64,000 nucleotides of DNA from Rhynchopus euleeides (taxonomy: Eukaryota; Euglenozoa; Diplonemea; Diplonemida; Diplonemidae): the NCBI GenBank assembly GCA_963210315.1, contig OY723246.1, positions 496,001 to 560,000 of the forward strand, written 5' to 3'. The position numbers and the translations under genes were made by a program. Below the pieces are notes generated by a model. That model ran no database searches. It had not been told where the DNA came from and saw nothing but the letters and a program-made list of their open reading frames with translations. Below are positions 1 to 11,395 of this stretch, piece after piece. Position 1 is the stretch's first letter. The number at the start of each line of letters is the position of its first letter.

Positions 1-435
1 GGCGCGCTTCAATTTACCCCACACACCGCACCGCACCGCACCGCACCCCTCCTGTGAAGCAGCTGCAATAAATATACAGAGAGGCTTCGCTCAGTGGCGC
101 TACAAAAAAAAGTGCACTTTTTTCGTGAATGCCACCTATTGATATTGGAGCCGAAGACTGCCGAAGAGCGAAGCGCCTCACCCCCTCCCATTCAGGGCCA
201 CCCCTTTGATAAAACATGAAAGAAGGCGGCGTAAGGCAATTCCACCGTGCGGCCAGAAGAAGAGAAGAACACACGGAGCAGGGGGCCCTCTCCACCACCA
301 GGGGACGCTGCGAAATATCGTTCAAATCGTTCAAGAAGGCGGTTGGCGAGAAATTTTACTTTTCATTTTTACATCGAACGCGCCGGGGGGAGAAGGGGGG
401 GTGGGGTGGGGGGTGGTGGTTTGTTTGAACACAAA
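1..435. other. No gene seen
   Basis: Short open frames on both strands overlap each other and show no recognisable domain or splice pattern. It contains a short CCGCA repeat near 31-50 and a G-rich stretch at 395-420. I see no supported gene. Confidence 0.6.
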
Positions 436-629
436 GCGCCCTATCACTTCACAGCTACAACCGCTCTGATGAATTTCCTTTTGTTTGTTGCGTTGACGCT
501 TCTACACACAAAACCCTGAACTGATCACACCCTGAGCCTGATGAAGGGTGGGGTTAGTGTATAGAGCACGTTTGGTTGCAGCTGTGGTGGGGCGCTTTCC
601 GCTCACACGAGTGTGCTTAAAAAAAAATT
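436..629 (+). repeat. Dispersed repeat family 1, long copy 1
   Basis: Almost identical to 11958-12149. Its core is the word GCGTTGACGCTTCTACACAC followed by CCTGATGAAGG, then a GTGTATAGAGCACG block, then CTCACACGAGTGTGC. Shorter or diverged copies lie near 29050, 38138, 50040, 55480 and 62866. The GTGTATAGAGCACG block faintly resembles a tRNA A box, but no B box is visible, so a SINE origin is only a guess. Confidence 0.7.
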
Positions 630-1049
630 ACCGATGTTTGCGAAGGTTTGCAGAGCCGCATCTCACCAGCAGGTTGGGGTGCAATGCGTGTCGCCGCACA
701 ACACCCTCGCTGCACTTCAGGGGTGTAAAATGTGCAATGCACCCCGCTGTTATTTGATGGGGACGTCCCCCGGGGTTTGGCCCACAAGCACCTTCTGATA
801 CCTTTGGGTGGCCAGCCCATGGGATAGACGTGTTTCCGAAGCACACCCTCGTGATTCAAGTCCATGTGGATTAGCACGAGAGGTGTTGCTCCGGAAAAAG
901 TCGTATCGCTGCAATCGTGAACCTAAAAATAAAGAATTCTGATGTGCACGGTTCTGCACACATTTTTTTTGACCGAAACCTTGTTTTGAATCATCGTGGC
1001 AAGCCAGGCCGTGGGTTGGGGCACGCGGTTGGATGGGGGGTTTGAGATC

Positions 1050-1205
1050 AAGACACCCTGTCCAGCAAATGTGGGAGAACATTCCCGGGCTACTTTTTGT
1101 TGAGCGCACACTTGCTGTCTCAAGGCTGTGTTGAGGCCCTGTGAAACGGATCCTAAAGCTCCAAGCTGTACAATTCCCTGCGTTACTTCGCGACTTCGCT
1201 GTGCT
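1050..1205 (+). repeat. Dispersed repeat family 2, copy 1
   Basis: Shares ACACCCTGTCCAGCAA, CTACTTTTTGTTGAGCGCAC and GGCTGTGTTGAGGCCCTGTG with 50213-50400, in the same order and orientation. Both copies run into a TTACTTCGCGACTTCGCT tail. No coding potential seen. The family is not recognised. Confidence 0.65.
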
Positions 1206-1426
1206 TCGTCACTTGCATCTCGCAAGAAATCACCCCCACGGACCCAACCAACAGCTTCTCGCTGTCACCCAGATATAAACGTGCACGCCCTTTCTGTCTG
1301 TTTATTGACGACGTGTTGCAAGCATGCATGCAAGGCCAACACGTTATTCTGAATGCCTCCTCATTTCTTCAGTTCTGGATACACACAACAGCCACCGAAA
1401 AGTGATCAACACACACACACACACCC

Positions 1427-1787
1427 AAGCCCTCAAGACTCTTGGAGCGGCCTGACTATTTAGTGTCTTTGTCGCAGCAAGGGGGCGATATATACCGCTT
1501 TTTTATTGATTTCACGTGTCAGTGTTTGACTTTTTCGCAACTTCATTTCTTCCTTTTCTCCCTCTCCAACCCCACCCGTGACACCACCAGGGTTTAGCTA
1601 GCCCTGGTCCGATTATCCCCGGTTCTTCGCTGAAGAGACGCGGCCGGGGGGAGGGGTACGAAGAGTACGCGTCGAAACCGGTGTCACGTCGTGTTGGGGA
1701 ATCCTTCGGGAGTGCGATACTGAAGGGGAGGTGCTACTGCCCGTGCAGGGCGACACCGCCTTAAAACTTTATAACCACACACAAACC
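1427..1787 (+). repeat. 797-bp structured unit, truncated copy (part A only)
   Basis: Matches 2224-2580 base for base over most of its length, 797 bp apart. It is preceded by a CA repeat rather than by part B, so this copy starts inside the unit. It contains several inverted repeats: CCAGGG/CCCTGG, CCCCGG/CCGGGG, TCTTC/GAAGA, GTAC/GTAC and an outer GGTGTC/GACACC pair. See the complete copy. Confidence 0.7.
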
Positions 1788-2580
1788 CTCTATTCCCCCA
1801 GGCCTGATGAGCAATCCCCCCTGCCTCATGTTGTGACTTCCTTTCTACCTTGCACAAAACATCCCATTTGCCCCTTTTCTTCCTTCGAAAGTGTTGTGAC
1901 TTCCCCCCTACCCCACCCCTCGGGAGTGCCACTCCTCTGGTGGTTAAAAGTGACCCGCCGTTGTGCCTTCGGCATCTGTTGCGTGTGCCGTCGTATTCTT
2001 CCTATGCACTAGTTATAGCTATCCGGGGGCGGTCTGCTGTCGCACCAGTGGGCTGCCCCACCTCTGCACCCTCGGTTTTTAAGATGTTCACCACAGCGGA
2101 GAATGATCCCCTTCTCTGTGGCGATCGAGCCAAGCTGGACGAGGTTCGCCTTCGGGCGAAGGTCATGTGGGCGGACAAAAGGTGCCTGCTCCTGAGACTC
2201 ATCAGCAACCTGTTTCTTCCTTCAAGCCCTCAAGACTCTTGGAGCGGCCTGACTATTTAGTGTCTTTGTCGCAGCAAGGGGGCGATATATACCGCTTTTT
2301 TATTGATTTCACGTGTCAGTGTTTGACTTTTTCGCAACTTCATTTCTTCCTTTTCTCCCTCTCCAACCCCACCCGTGACACCACCAGGGTTTAGCTAGCC
2401 CTGGTCCGATTATCCCCGGTTCTTCGCTGAAGAGACGCGGCCGGGGGGAGGGGTACGAAGAGTACGCGTCGAAACCGGTGTCACGTCGTGTTGGGGAATC
2501 CTTCGGGAGTGCGATACTGAAGGGGAGGTGCTACTGCCCGTGCAGGGCGACACCGCCTTAAAACTTTATAACCACACACA
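1770..2580 (+). repeat. 797-bp structured repeat unit, complete copy; candidate non-coding RNA locus
   Basis: The unit runs from one TTATAACCACACACA to the next, and a complete inverted copy lies at 28052-28864. Part B carries hairpins such as TTCGCC-TTC-GGGCGAA and TGCC-TTC-GGCA. Part A carries a run of hairpins closed by GGTGTC/GACACC, with a GATATATACC TATA-like stretch upstream. No reading frame is kept across it. I do not recognise it as rRNA, tRNA, snRNA, SRP or RNase P RNA. The repetition is plain in the sequence; that it is transcribed into a structured RNA is inference. Confidence 0.55.
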
Positions 2581-3821
2581 CACACACCCCGACAGCGTCA
2601 CGCTGGGCGCACTGTACCAACACATGGGGGCCAGAGAAACAGGAAAGTGACACCTCTCGCGCACCACCTCTTTTGTTCACCACGCCTTCCAGGGAATTCG
2701 GGAAAAGGGTGAGTTTAAGGGAGCGGTGCTGGTGGTGGGCAGTGAAGGAGAGCACTATCAGACGAGAGAACATCAGAGAAAGGCAAGGCGGAGAGGGACG
2801 GGGGGGGGGGGGGGGGCGCTCTCCTTCATTCAGCATGCAGGCAGGGGAGAGGGGGTGGTTGGTTGTCGCCCACAGCACCGCAGAGCTGCCAAGGCTGCAC
2901 ATTTTGTTTCAATTCTTGACATTTCTTGAGGGTCATTTTTTTCTCTCGAAACTCCCACCCACCCACCCACCCCCACACACACACTGACAGGGGATCCGCA
3001 AAAAGCTGCATGTGCAAAACTGAAAACCTGAAGGAGGAAGGAGAAGTTTTATTTAAGCGACCTGTGTTGTCAGTTATTGATTTGTTCCGTTTTTCTTGCT
3101 TAGAAGTGCCGAATGGCACTTCGTCGAACGCGCCCACACCTGCAAAACTCTGTGGGTATACTTCGAACGCTTTTTCGGCCGTGTCTCTCACCGCCCCATG
3201 CAGCGAGAGAGGCTGCTCCTCCCTGAGTTCACCCAGGCCTGGAGGGTATTTTTCTCTTGAAAAAAAACCCCCCCCCGCCCCGAGAGATGTGTACACCCTC
3301 ACCACCACCACCACCCCCCCCCCCCCGCTTCCATAGAGTCATCGAGACCAGGCAGGGCCTTCCCCGCCTTCAAAATGCAGGCACCGAGGCAACACGTGAT
3401 ACCCGAGAGGCGGGCACACAGACCCCGTTGCCGTGACAGCCTGCCGTGCGTGGCAGGGGTGGTGGTGGTGGTGGTGGTGGTGGTGATTGGGGTTGGGGGG
3501 TCTTGCTTTCTTTTGGGTAGCGATCGCAACCTGCAGGAACTCCAGGAACTCCCTACAGAAACAGATTGGTGGTAATAACGAACTACGGATGCCAGATACT
3601 CGGGAGGGGGGGGGGGGGGGGAAAGGAAGAGAGAGAGAGTACTTCATTGGTCGCGCCCCGCGGCTGGTGGAGTCCCACTTCAGGAGGAGGGGGTCCGGCC
3701 CTTTGCCGCGCCCCCTCCGCCACCCCGTTCAACACACACATCATACCCCGGATCCTCCCCCCCGTCATCCCGTGCCTGATTCCCCCCGTGCTTGGTACCA
3801 ACTCCCCCGCCCCGGCCTACA
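2581..3821. other. No supported gene; simple sequence and G/C runs
   Basis: Contains G runs (2801-2816, 3605-3620), C runs (about 3313-3326) and a (GGT)n tract at 3460-3484. It presumably includes the 5' untranslated part of the retrotransposon that follows, but no 5' boundary or target-site duplication could be placed. Confidence 0.5.
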
Positions 3822-5954
3822 ATGGCCATGATCGCGAGGATCAAGCGGCTGCAGGCGTCGACGCAGCAGCTTCTCGCAAGCGGGCGCAAACTCTCGGAGG
3901 ACGAACTGGACGTCGTTATGACGTTCATGGAGCAGCAGGGCGCGCTGCTCGTGACGCTGTTGGGTGGTGAAACACCTACTACCTCTGCAAGCCCGCCGAT
4001 GGCGGCGCCACCCGCACAGCAGCAGCAGCATCAACATCAGCATCAGCATCAGCAGGCGCCACAGCAGGCGCAACAACAACCGAAGAAGAAGTCGAACGAG
4101 GCATCATCGACAAAGCATCCGCACACCACGGCGCAGCAGCAGCAGCAGCCGACGCAGAAGCCGAAGCAACAGCAAGGGCAGCAGCAACAGCGGAAGGGGC
4201 CGGCAGCGACGGCCCCCCAGCAAGGATCCGGGTGGGTGACGATGGCGCGCAAGCCGCCCGTGCCACCTCCCCCGGCCCTCGCGGCCCCCCCGGCGGCTTC
4301 AATTACCGCCACGCAGATCGGGGTCGCGCCGCGCGGGCTCCTCTTCGCGCAGCAGGCGAAGCGCGCGAAGGAGCTGCTTGAACTCGCGCAGGCAGCGGTA
4401 GCGGAGGACTCGCAGCGTGCCTATGCTGTGATCTGCGGGACACGCTTCGCCGGCGCGTCGGAGGAGATGCTCACCCTGGTGGGTGGGATGGTGCGCCCGC
4501 TGTGGGTGGCGACGGCGGGGAACATCCCCTTTAACAGCGGGGTGCCGGCGGGAAGCGACGGCGTGCCGGGCGTTGCCCATGTCGACGCCGTCCCACGGGG
4601 GGAGGAGCGGACGAGGGTGCTCGTCTTCTGCGTGGCCGCGGCTCACACGTCGAAGGACACGTGGACCGCGCTGACGACGGGCACCGACAGCCTGACGGTC
4701 CTGCAGGGGCTGGCGCGGCGGGCGGCGAGCGACGCCGGCAAGGTGCGGGTGCGGCCGGAGCAGGTGTGGCGGCCACAGTGGCGCAAGGGCCGGGTGGACG
4801 CGATGGTGCGTGTGCCACGGGAGGCTGTCACCAGCCTCCTTCAGGCGTCGGGGGCAGGAGGCTGTTTCTGGAAGGAGCTGCAATTTGCCGGCGGCCGCGA
4901 GCCGTACGCGGCGATTCCCCTCTGCAAGGGTACAACACTGTCGGAGGCACGCGCCGCCGCGAAGGGGCTGGGACCCGCTGCGCTCGGTCTGGTGTACGGC
5001 GTGAGGACACTGTCGGTTCGCGTGGCGACACCCCAGCAGGCTGAGGCGGTGCGCGCCAACCTCGGAGATAAAGCTGAACCGGCTCGTGACCCCCTCATGA
5101 AATGGGTGGTATCCGGGGCCCGTGGGCAAGAACACGCCGACGACATCCTGTTCGACTTGCGGCGGGCGGGAAATGGCTGGAACGCGAGTGTGATAAACTC
5201 GCGCGCTAAAAGCGGACAGCGCGTGCTCGTCGTAACGGCGCCAACACCCCCCCCCTTTAGTTGTATAACGAGGGCGGGCCGCCCCTCCCTCTGGGTGAGG
5301 GAATGGGTGAAAGAGGACGCCCCCCCGCAGGATGTGCGGCGGTTCAAGCCCGCGCCCGCGGCTGGCCCCCCGGCCAAGGTGAAGCTGCCGGAGCGCTACG
5401 TGTCATCCCCACCGACGACACCTATCGCCCCCCCGCAGGTCTCCCCGCAGGCCCCTCCGCAGGACCCCCCGCCGCCTCCACAGGCACCGCCAGCCGCGGC
5501 CCAGGCTGAACCCGCCGCAGATGAGACCGCGGCCCCTCCTCCTACCGCCGGCGGGGGCGACGACGTTGACGACGAGAGCTCCGCCGACATGCTCTCAGCT
5601 GACGGGGAGGACGACGCCCCGCGTGCGGACGCCAACGGCAAGCGGCGTCGGGTGGTCTCCGGGGGCGACGGGGCCGAAGAGGAGGACGACATCGACGAGA
5701 TGCTGGGGCAGCCTTCGTCGAAGGGCTGGGGGGAGCGCATCAGCTCTGCGGTGTCCGACGCGATGGACTACGTTTCCCCGATCCGCAAGAGGAATGTGAG
5801 CATCCACATTCACCAATGGGGCGCTGGGTACAAGGCCACGATGAACACCCGCTGCCAGCTGTGCGAAGCGGTCGTGGGCAGGCAGTACACGCTGAAAAGC
5901 TGCGAGGGATGCAATCAGGTGGCATGCGCGAGCTGTGCAAACCTGCACAAGTGA
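3822..5954 (+). CDS. Retrotransposon ORF1 protein (710 aa)
   Basis: Begins at the first ATG (acaATGG) and ends in TGA at 5952-5954. The N-terminal ~70 residues look helical (KLSEDELDVVMTFMEQQ). Residues ~75-140 are Gln- and Pro-rich (histidine-glutamine tract, then QQQ runs). The middle is a folded-looking region of unknown type, and a Pro/Ala-rich then acidic linker (DDVDDESSADML) follows. The C-terminus has a Cys cluster: C-x2-C, then C-x2-C and C-x2-C, in the last ~33 residues, a likely zinc-binding module. By analogy with other non-LTR ORF1 products it would bind element RNA. The reading frame stays open after the TGA for 58 codons and includes the 2A-type peptide, so ORF1 and 2A may once have been one frame. 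Confidence 0.7.
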   Translation: MAMIARIKRLQASTQQLLASGRKLSEDELDVVMTFMEQQGALLVTLLGGETPTTSASPPMAAPPAQQQQHQHQHQHQQAPQQAQQQPKKKSNEASSTKHPHTTAQQQQQPTQKPKQQQGQQQQRKGPAATAPQQGSGWVTMARKPPVPPPPALAAPPAASITATQIGVAPRGLLFAQQAKRAKELLELAQAAVAEDSQRAYAVICGTRFAGASEEMLTLVGGMVRPLWVATAGNIPFNSGVPAGSDGVPGVAHVDAVPRGEERTRVLVFCVAAAHTSKDTWTALTTGTDSLTVLQGLARRAASDAGKVRVRPEQVWRPQWRKGRVDAMVRVPREAVTSLLQASGAGGCFWKELQFAGGREPYAAIPLCKGTTLSEARAAAKGLGPAALGLVYGVRTLSVRVATPQQAEAVRANLGDKAEPARDPLMKWVVSGARGQEHADDILFDLRRAGNGWNASVINSRAKSGQRVLVVTAPTPPPFSCITRAGRPSLWVREWVKEDAPPQDVRRFKPAPAAGPPAKVKLPERYVSSPPTTPIAPPQVSPQAPPQDPPPPPQAPPAAAQAEPAADETAAPPPTAGGGDDVDDESSADMLSADGEDDAPRADANGKRRRVVSGGDGAEEEDDIDEMLGQPSSKGWGERISSAVSDAMDYVSPIRKRNVSIHIHQWGAGYKATMNTRCQLCEAVVGRQYTLKSCEGCNQVACASCANLHK

Positions 5955-5993
5955 CTTCCCACCCGGGATAAGCGACTCGCAGATGCTGCGTAT

Positions 5994-6038
5994 CTGCGCC
6001 TCCCCACGCACGGGGACATCGAGACGAACCCAGGCCCC
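5994..6038 (+). other. 2A-type ribosome-skipping peptide motif
   Basis: Reads HGDIETNPGP at its end, matching the D-x-E-x-N-P-G-P signature. It lies in the same frame as ORF1 but 13 codons after the ORF1 TGA; ORF2 is in a different frame. In an intact element it would separate two proteins during translation by skipping between the last Gly and Pro. Here it cannot be reached from ORF1 without passing the TGA, and it cannot feed ORF2 without a frameshift. Confidence 0.8.
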
Positions 6039-6133
6039 GCTATCACCCTGGCTTCCGTGAATGTGACGCAGCGCAGGCCCTTACGGCGTGCGATGTTCGG
6101 GACGTGGGAGTGCCGAACCACCTCTGCGTGACG

Positions 6134-9100
6134 ATGACTCTCGACGTTCAGGTCTTCGACCAGACGTGCCTCAAATACAGGGTCCCCAAGCAAATCCGCG
6201 TTCCTCGGGCCCCCCCCGGGGATACCACCGCGCCCCCTCCTACTCCATCCCTCTCGGGGTTCGAGGGAGCCCTGCGGCGGGGCGACCTTGACAATGCCTG
6301 GAAACTGCTCTGCGAAGCGTGCGAGACCTACCTCGTGCAATTGGCGGGACTGTCAGCTGGAGCCTCCCGCGCCTACATCGGCCGTGGGGATGTACGCGAG
6401 CCACGGAAGGTCCGCCTGTGTGCGAGGGAATCACGGGCACCGGATGGGCTGGGAGCCGCGTCCTGCCGTGAGCTGAAACTGCGCGCTGCCATCCGACGCC
6501 TAGAGGAGTTGGTGGGCGCCCGCATGCGTCTTGGCAACGGCCTGCTGCCATACGATGTTTCACGCTGCTGGGAGAAGTGCAGAACACTGGTATGTGAGCT
6601 GCCCACCAACCAGGATGTGCCGGCTGGCGGCCGGCGCGACGGTACCCCGCCCCTTGCGGTGCTCCAACGCCTCCTCCACGGGACGCGCGCGGAGTGCCGA
6701 CGGATTCTCTCTGAGGTGGTGCACCAGCGCCGAGGCCTGCTCCGCGACGACTTCCGGAGACGTTGCCGTGAGGATGCGAAGAGTGTCGTGGCGATGCTGA
6801 AGGGTGAGACGCCCAGCACTGCCGACACGGTGCGGCGACCGGACGGGACCTTCACCGCCAACCTCGCTGAGATGGACAGCATCCTGCAAGGAGCCTGGGA
6901 CAGCATCCTGCGGCTGTACCCTGATCGCGTTGGGGAACCCGAATTTGCGCCGTTCATGGAGCGCTTCGGGAAATACGTACACCACACTCCGATGACTATA
7001 TCCGACATCACGGGGTCAGACCTCATCGCGCTGGCACAGATGAAGCTAGCGAAGTCCAAGTCGGGCACCTGCGGCGTCGACGGCTGGAGACTGGAAGAGG
7101 TTGCACTTCTGCCGGTGGGGCTAATGGATGGGTTTGCAGCCCTCTTCAACAGCATCGAGCGTACCGGCTCTTGGCCCGAGGCGCTGAGAACCGCACTGGT
7201 GACGCTCATCCCCAAGGGCGAATACGCTGGCGACCCGCTCGGACTTCGGCCCATCACGGTCACGAGCCTGGTGTACCGCATATGGGCCTGCCGCCGTCTG
7301 CAGGATGTTGTCGTATGGCAGGAGGGCTGGATTGACCCCTCTCAACACGGCTTCCGCCCCGGCCACCGCGCCGACGACGCGCTGATGGACCTCACGACCC
7401 AGATTGAGGAAACGCTCCTGGACAAGGACACCTCGATCTACCTCCTGGCGCTCGACTTCTCGAAATGTTTCGACAGGGTACCCCAGCGCTTAGTCCTGGA
7501 GCTGGCGCGTGCAATGGGGCTGCACGAGCGCATCCTCCGGCCGCTGGAAGCGATGTACTCGCGCCTCCGCCGTCGCTTCAAGACCCCACTCGGAGTGGGG
7601 GGGGAGTTCGATGTGACGAACGGAATTCTTCAGGGCTGCCCATTGTCGGTCGTCCTCATCAACGCGTTGCTCTCCGTCCTGGTGAAAGCGATCCAGGAAG
7701 AGAGCGGGGGGGCCCTCAGCATATCGTACGCGGATGACGCCACTATCATCTCGCGTGTCTCTGAGGCGCTGACACAACGTGGCGCGGACATCACGGGCGA
7801 GTTCTGCGCAATAACGGGAATGCGCCTAAACGAAAAGAAGACCATTGCCATGGGCGTGCATCGCGTGGACCCCTCCTCTGGCGCACGCCCTCGATATGTC
7901 GGCACCATCGCTGTAAATGGGGCCACCTTCCCCACCAAAACCGCCTCACCTGCACTAGGCGTGCGCGTCTGTGTGTCACCAGCGTTCATAGACCGCGGCG
8001 ACGACGGACGGGCGAGTAAAGCGCATGCCCCCTTACGCCGCCTGGGCAGCTCGCCTGCGACCTTTGAGCAGCGACACGGCCTGATTGCTGGCGCAGTCAT
8101 GCCCCGAGCGATCTTCGGTGGCTGGTATGCGCCCATTGACCACCGGGTCCTCCGCGACCTAGAGACCCGAGCCTCAAACTGCCTATACGGTGACCGCCAT
8201 CCCTCCCGCAGCACCGCAGCGGCCCTCTCCATTGCCTCGAAGGGACACCTCCTTCACCCAGGAATCATAGTGCCGTATCGCATGCTGCTCCTACTTCTAG
8301 ACTCCTGCCGCCGCCTACCAGAATTGATCCCGCGATTCAACCGCATTCGGGCCATGTATGCACAAAAAACACGCATCGACGTCCCCCTCGGGCCTATCGG
8401 GCTTGCGCTCAAGAAAGGACTGCCGCCGGCCTCCCTCACCTGCGGCGATGATGTTTCCCTCATATCTGCTCCAGGAGGTTCCGAACCACTGCTTTCACTC
8501 GAAGTGGCGGCACGGAACCATGTGCTACGCGAGGCGCTGCGTCACAACATCTGGCGAAGGCTTGCTATCTCCAGACCCTCCTTCGGCGGTGTAGAGGACG
8601 GCGTTGACACCGTGCTGACAAACGACTTCTGGCAATCATGTGGGGATCCTGTGCTCGCCGCTGCGATGCGCTGCATTATTGTTGGGGGCGTGTTCCTGGC
8701 AGACCGCTGGGGACGCAATAAGCTTGGGGCTGCGACGGACTCCGCGCCTGACGGGCCGGAGGCCGAGCGCTCGACCGCTCCTACTCCACCTCCTGTGACC
8801 GCTGCCGACCACGCCACAGCACCCGCGGACGGCGACGCTGCCGGTGACACCGATGATGACGACGACTCGTCGAGCTCAGCCCCGTCCGAGTTCGATGTCC
8901 TCGACGACTCGGGTGAGGTGCCCCTACCCCTCACAGCAACACAGCCGGAGCCGGGTAGCGACCGCCTCTGCCGGAATTGCGATACGGGCTCCCCCGAAAC
9001 CGTCACGCATCTCTTCTGGGAATGCCCTGCCCACAACGACGTCCGTGCCCGGGAGCGGTACGCGGGTCTCTGTGAGGAGCGCCTCTCATGGCCGCCCTGC

Positions 9101-10954
9101 CTAGCCAACTGGGGCATCATACCGAAACCCCTATCCGGTACGGTGCGGGCGAAGGACCTGCACCACCTAATGAGCACGATAGTCGCCCGCAGAGATGTGC
9201 TGGAACGTGAGCGCCTCGGGGTATCCCCAACTGTTTGCGCGTGGGACGCAGCGCTAGCGCGACCCGCTGCGCCCCATCAGTCCGACCTGGCCTCACTGCC
9301 GGACAACCCACCCCGCTGGACTCACGGAGAGTGCATCATGCGTGCCCTGCGGGCCTGGCTCGGTCGTCTCACCTGGACGAGGGAGGGGTCCATCTCCTTC
9401 TGCGAGCTCGCCATCGACTTCGAGGTCTTCTCCGGGCTCGACGTCTGCCCGATCGCTACTGGCGCCCCGGCAGGAACCCAGCCCGCCCCACTCAACAGGC
9501 GTGGACGCATGATGGGGCAGATGTTGAAATACCTTGTCTCCCAGTGTGAAGCAGTTAACCTCCGCGCGCCCCTGCCTGGCGCGTTTGTCTCGCGTGTCTA
9601 CTGCCTCCGCGCGGTGGGGGTGAAGGAAGTCTGGGGCGGTCTTGAACCACGCCCCCGCTTTGCCTGCCACGGGCTCACCACCCGTATCCTGATCGAGCAG
9701 ATTCCCCGCGCGATCCACTGGGCCTCGAGCAAGTCGTGGGGCCTGGACCTTACCCCGTCGTATGCCGAGGTGCCCGACCGGGACACGCGAAGCGAACAGT
9801 GGGACCCTACTCCCGTAGCCCCCACCCGTGACCCCCTCGACACGGTCAGCCCGAGGTCGGCGCCGTGCGGCGCTGAGCGCTATGCCCCCCGTTCGGAGGT
9901 GCTGGCTCGCAACGTCTGCAGGGCCCACTCCAAGCCCAAGTGCCATGACTGCGACGCGGCGGGGCACAACCGAACCCTGCGAATGGAAGACTGCTGCCGG
10001 GCCCACCACCGCCAGGATGACGGACTGCCCGTGCAGTTCTGCAGCACGCACCGGCTGCTCCGCTGCGGCACCTGCAGCTCCTCCAACATGTGCTGCAAGC
10101 GTGGCCACCACGGCTGCCGCGACCATGACCTGCCCCCCTGCGGGGTCTGCGCCTCTCTGCCTGAGATGGATGACAGACGCCCCACCGCTTGCTGCAAGAA
10201 GGGCCACCACGCCCCTCCCGCCCCTGCGACGCCTGTGGAGGCAGACGCCCCCACCCCGCCGCCCCATGTGCCGCCAACCCCGCCCTTCCCAGAGGCGACT
10301 GCGCCTACCGTGGGGGATCTTCCCTCCACCACGCCACCCCGTGTGCCTGCGCCTCAGCCCTCCCCTGAAGCGACCCCGTGTCCCGCTACTCCCGAGCCCG
10401 CCACCCCTCCAGTTATCCTGAAGAGGCTGGCCCATACCGTGTGCTCCCCGGGCTCACCCCACCGCCACCTGATGCAGCCTCGTAGGAGGCTCTCACCCGA
10501 CGGCGTCAGGCCATCCATCCCCGCCGTGGCGCAGCTGAAGCGCACCGCCTTAGAGGCGCATACCGGTTCCACCCCGGCACTGCCTGCCCAAAGGCCTAGG
10601 GTCGACCACGTGATCCCCACCGCTAACGCTGACGTTGACGTGGGCGCCGCTGATCCGGACCCACCTTCTCCTACTACCTCCCCTCCCGACGGCGTGTCCG
10701 TTGACGCAGCCCTTCCCCAAAGGCCCCGTTCTGGTGCCTCTTCCTCCTCCGCCCGTGCGCGGTCACCGCACGCGCCTACAGGCTTCCGGGCCTACCTTAA
10801 TCCTCCTTCCTCACGTAGCGCGTCACCGGGCGCTACAGACCGTGTGGCGCCTGCGCCTCCTCCTCCTCCTGTGTCACTTCCCTCACCCCACCAGAGCAGC
10901 TCCTCTCTCAAACAAGGGGAGTCTACCGGGCCGCGGGCCCGCGTAGTTAAGTAG
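6134..10954 (+). CDS. Retrotransposon ORF2: reverse transcriptase with zf-RVT and Cys/His-rich tail (1606 aa)
   Basis: First ATG at 6134; the frame is open upstream to at least 6038. Reverse-transcriptase motifs are clear: LDFSKCFD at ~440-447 (catalytic Asp), GILQGCPLS before the next block, and YADD at ~532-535. After an acidic linker comes C946-x2-C949-x9-H959-x4-C964, the zinc motif typical of non-LTR polymerases. Residues ~1260-1360 are rich in Cys and His (CCKRGHH, CCKKGHH), and the tail is Pro-rich. It copies element RNA into DNA at the target. No full APE or restriction-like endonuclease domain was found; the N-terminal [12 protein letters not shown] may be the last stretch of a deleted APE domain. 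The long frame is otherwise intact. Confidence 0.85.
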   Translation: MTLDVQVFDQTCLKYRVPKQIRVPRAPPGDTTAPPPTPSLSGFEGALRRGDLDNAWKLLCEACETYLVQLAGLSAGASRAYIGRGDVREPRKVRLCARESRAPDGLGAASCRELKLRAAIRRLEELVGARMRLGNGLLPYDVSRCWEKCRTLVCELPTNQDVPAGGRRDGTPPLAVLQRLLHGTRAECRRILSEVVHQRRGLLRDDFRRRCREDAKSVVAMLKGETPSTADTVRRPDGTFTANLAEMDSILQGAWDSILRLYPDRVGEPEFAPFMERFGKYVHHTPMTISDITGSDLIALAQMKLAKSKSGTCGVDGWRLEEVALLPVGLMDGFAALFNSIERTGSWPEALRTALVTLIPKGEYAGDPLGLRPITVTSLVYRIWACRRLQDVVVWQEGWIDPSQHGFRPGHRADDALMDLTTQIEETLLDKDTSIYLLALDFSKCFDRVPQRLVLELARAMGLHERILRPLEAMYSRLRRRFKTPLGVGGEFDVTNGILQGCPLSVVLINALLSVLVKAIQEESGGALSISYADDATIISRVSEALTQRGADITGEFCAITGMRLNEKKTIAMGVHRVDPSSGARPRYVGTIAVNGATFPTKTASPALGVRVCVSPAFIDRGDDGRASKAHAPLRRLGSSPATFEQRHGLIAGAVMPRAIFGGWYAPIDHRVLRDLETRASNCLYGDRHPSRSTAAALSIASKGHLLHPGIIVPYRMLLLLLDSCRRLPELIPRFNRIRAMYAQKTRIDVPLGPIGLALKKGLPPASLTCGDDVSLISAPGGSEPLLSLEVAARNHVLREALRHNIWRRLAISRPSFGGVEDGVDTVLTNDFWQSCGDPVLAAAMRCIIVGGVFLADRWGRNKLGAATDSAPDGPEAERSTAPTPPPVTAADHATAPADGDAAGDTDDDDDSSSSAPSEFDVLDDSGEVPLPLTATQPEPGSDRLCRNCDTGSPETVTHLFWECPAHNDVRARERYAGLCEERLSWPPCLANWGIIPKPLSGTVRAKDLHHLMSTIVARRDVLERERLGVSPTVCAWDAALARPAAPHQSDLASLPDNPPRWTHGECIMRALRAWLGRLTWTREGSISFCELAIDFEVFSGLDVCPIATGAPAGTQPAPLNRRGRMMGQMLKYLVSQCEAVNLRAPLPGAFVSRVYCLRAVGVKEVWGGLEPRPRFACHGLTTRILIEQIPRAIHWASSKSWGLDLTPSYAEVPDRDTRSEQWDPTPVAPTRDPLDTVSPRSAPCGAERYAPRSEVLARNVCRAHSKPKCHDCDAAGHNRTLRMEDCCRAHHRQDDGLPVQFCSTHRLLRCGTCSSSNMCCKRGHHGCRDHDLPPCGVCASLPEMDDRRPTACCKKGHHAPPAPATPVEADAPTPPPHVPPTPPFPEATAPTVGDLPSTTPPRVPAPQPSPEATPCPATPEPATPPVILKRLAHTVCSPGSPHRHLMQPRRRLSPDGVRPSIPAVAQLKRTALEAHTGSTPALPAQRPRVDHVIPTANADVDVGAADPDPPSPTTSPPDGVSVDAALPQRPRSGASSSSARARSPHAPTGFRAYLNPPSSRSASPGATDRVAPAPPPPPVSLPSPHQSSSSLKQGESTGPRARVVK

Positions 10955-10957
10955 ACG

Positions 10958-10972
10958 ACACCCTTGGGGTGT
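10958..10972 (+). terminator. Stem-loop just after ORF2
   Basis: ACACCC-TTG-GGGTGT directly follows the ORF2 stop and precedes the (GA)n tract. It may be a 3' recognition hairpin for the reverse transcriptase. That role is inferred from position only. Confidence 0.4.
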
Positions 10973-10978
10973 GCGAGT

Positions 10979-11089
<111 letters not shown>

Positions 11090-11092
11090 GTG

Positions 11093-11153
11093 TTTCATTG
11101 ATTGTCGAGAGTGAAAGCAAAGGCAAGTCTCCCAGCAACCCTTCTCGCAATGG
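11093..11153 (+). repeat. Dispersed repeat family 3, copy 1
   Basis: Core GATTGTCGAGAG, then GGCAAGTCTC and GCAATG. Further copies with the same order of blocks lie at 11338-11395, 36338-36392 and 36632-36690, and a partial one at 41812-41860. All follow a purine-rich or G-rich stretch. Family unknown. Confidence 0.55.
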
Positions 11154-11337
11154 TCCTTTTTCGTAGCCACCACACCGGATATGCTGTACAGGGTGGATCA
11201 ATGCACAATGGGAGGGTGGGGTGCACGAGCGATAACGGCAGGCAGAGCCCGGCTGGCCACGCTGTGATCAAGGCTAGGGAGCTGATGATTGCTGCGAAGT
11301 GCACAGATCGGATGAGGAGGAGGAGGAGGAGGGGGTG

Positions 11338-11395
11338 GTTTGATTGTCGAGAGTGAACGGAAAATCAAGTCTCCCATCACCTTTCTTGCAATGCA
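11338..11395 (+). repeat. Dispersed repeat family 3, copy 2
   Basis: Same blocks as at 11093: GATTGTCGAGAG, AAGTCTCCC and GCAATG, preceded by a GGA/GGGGG tract. Confidence 0.55.

Noticed and set aside
540-560. CTGATGA motif of family 1 as a hammerhead ribozyme core
   Set aside because: No GAAA box or the required flanking stems are found at the right distance in any copy.
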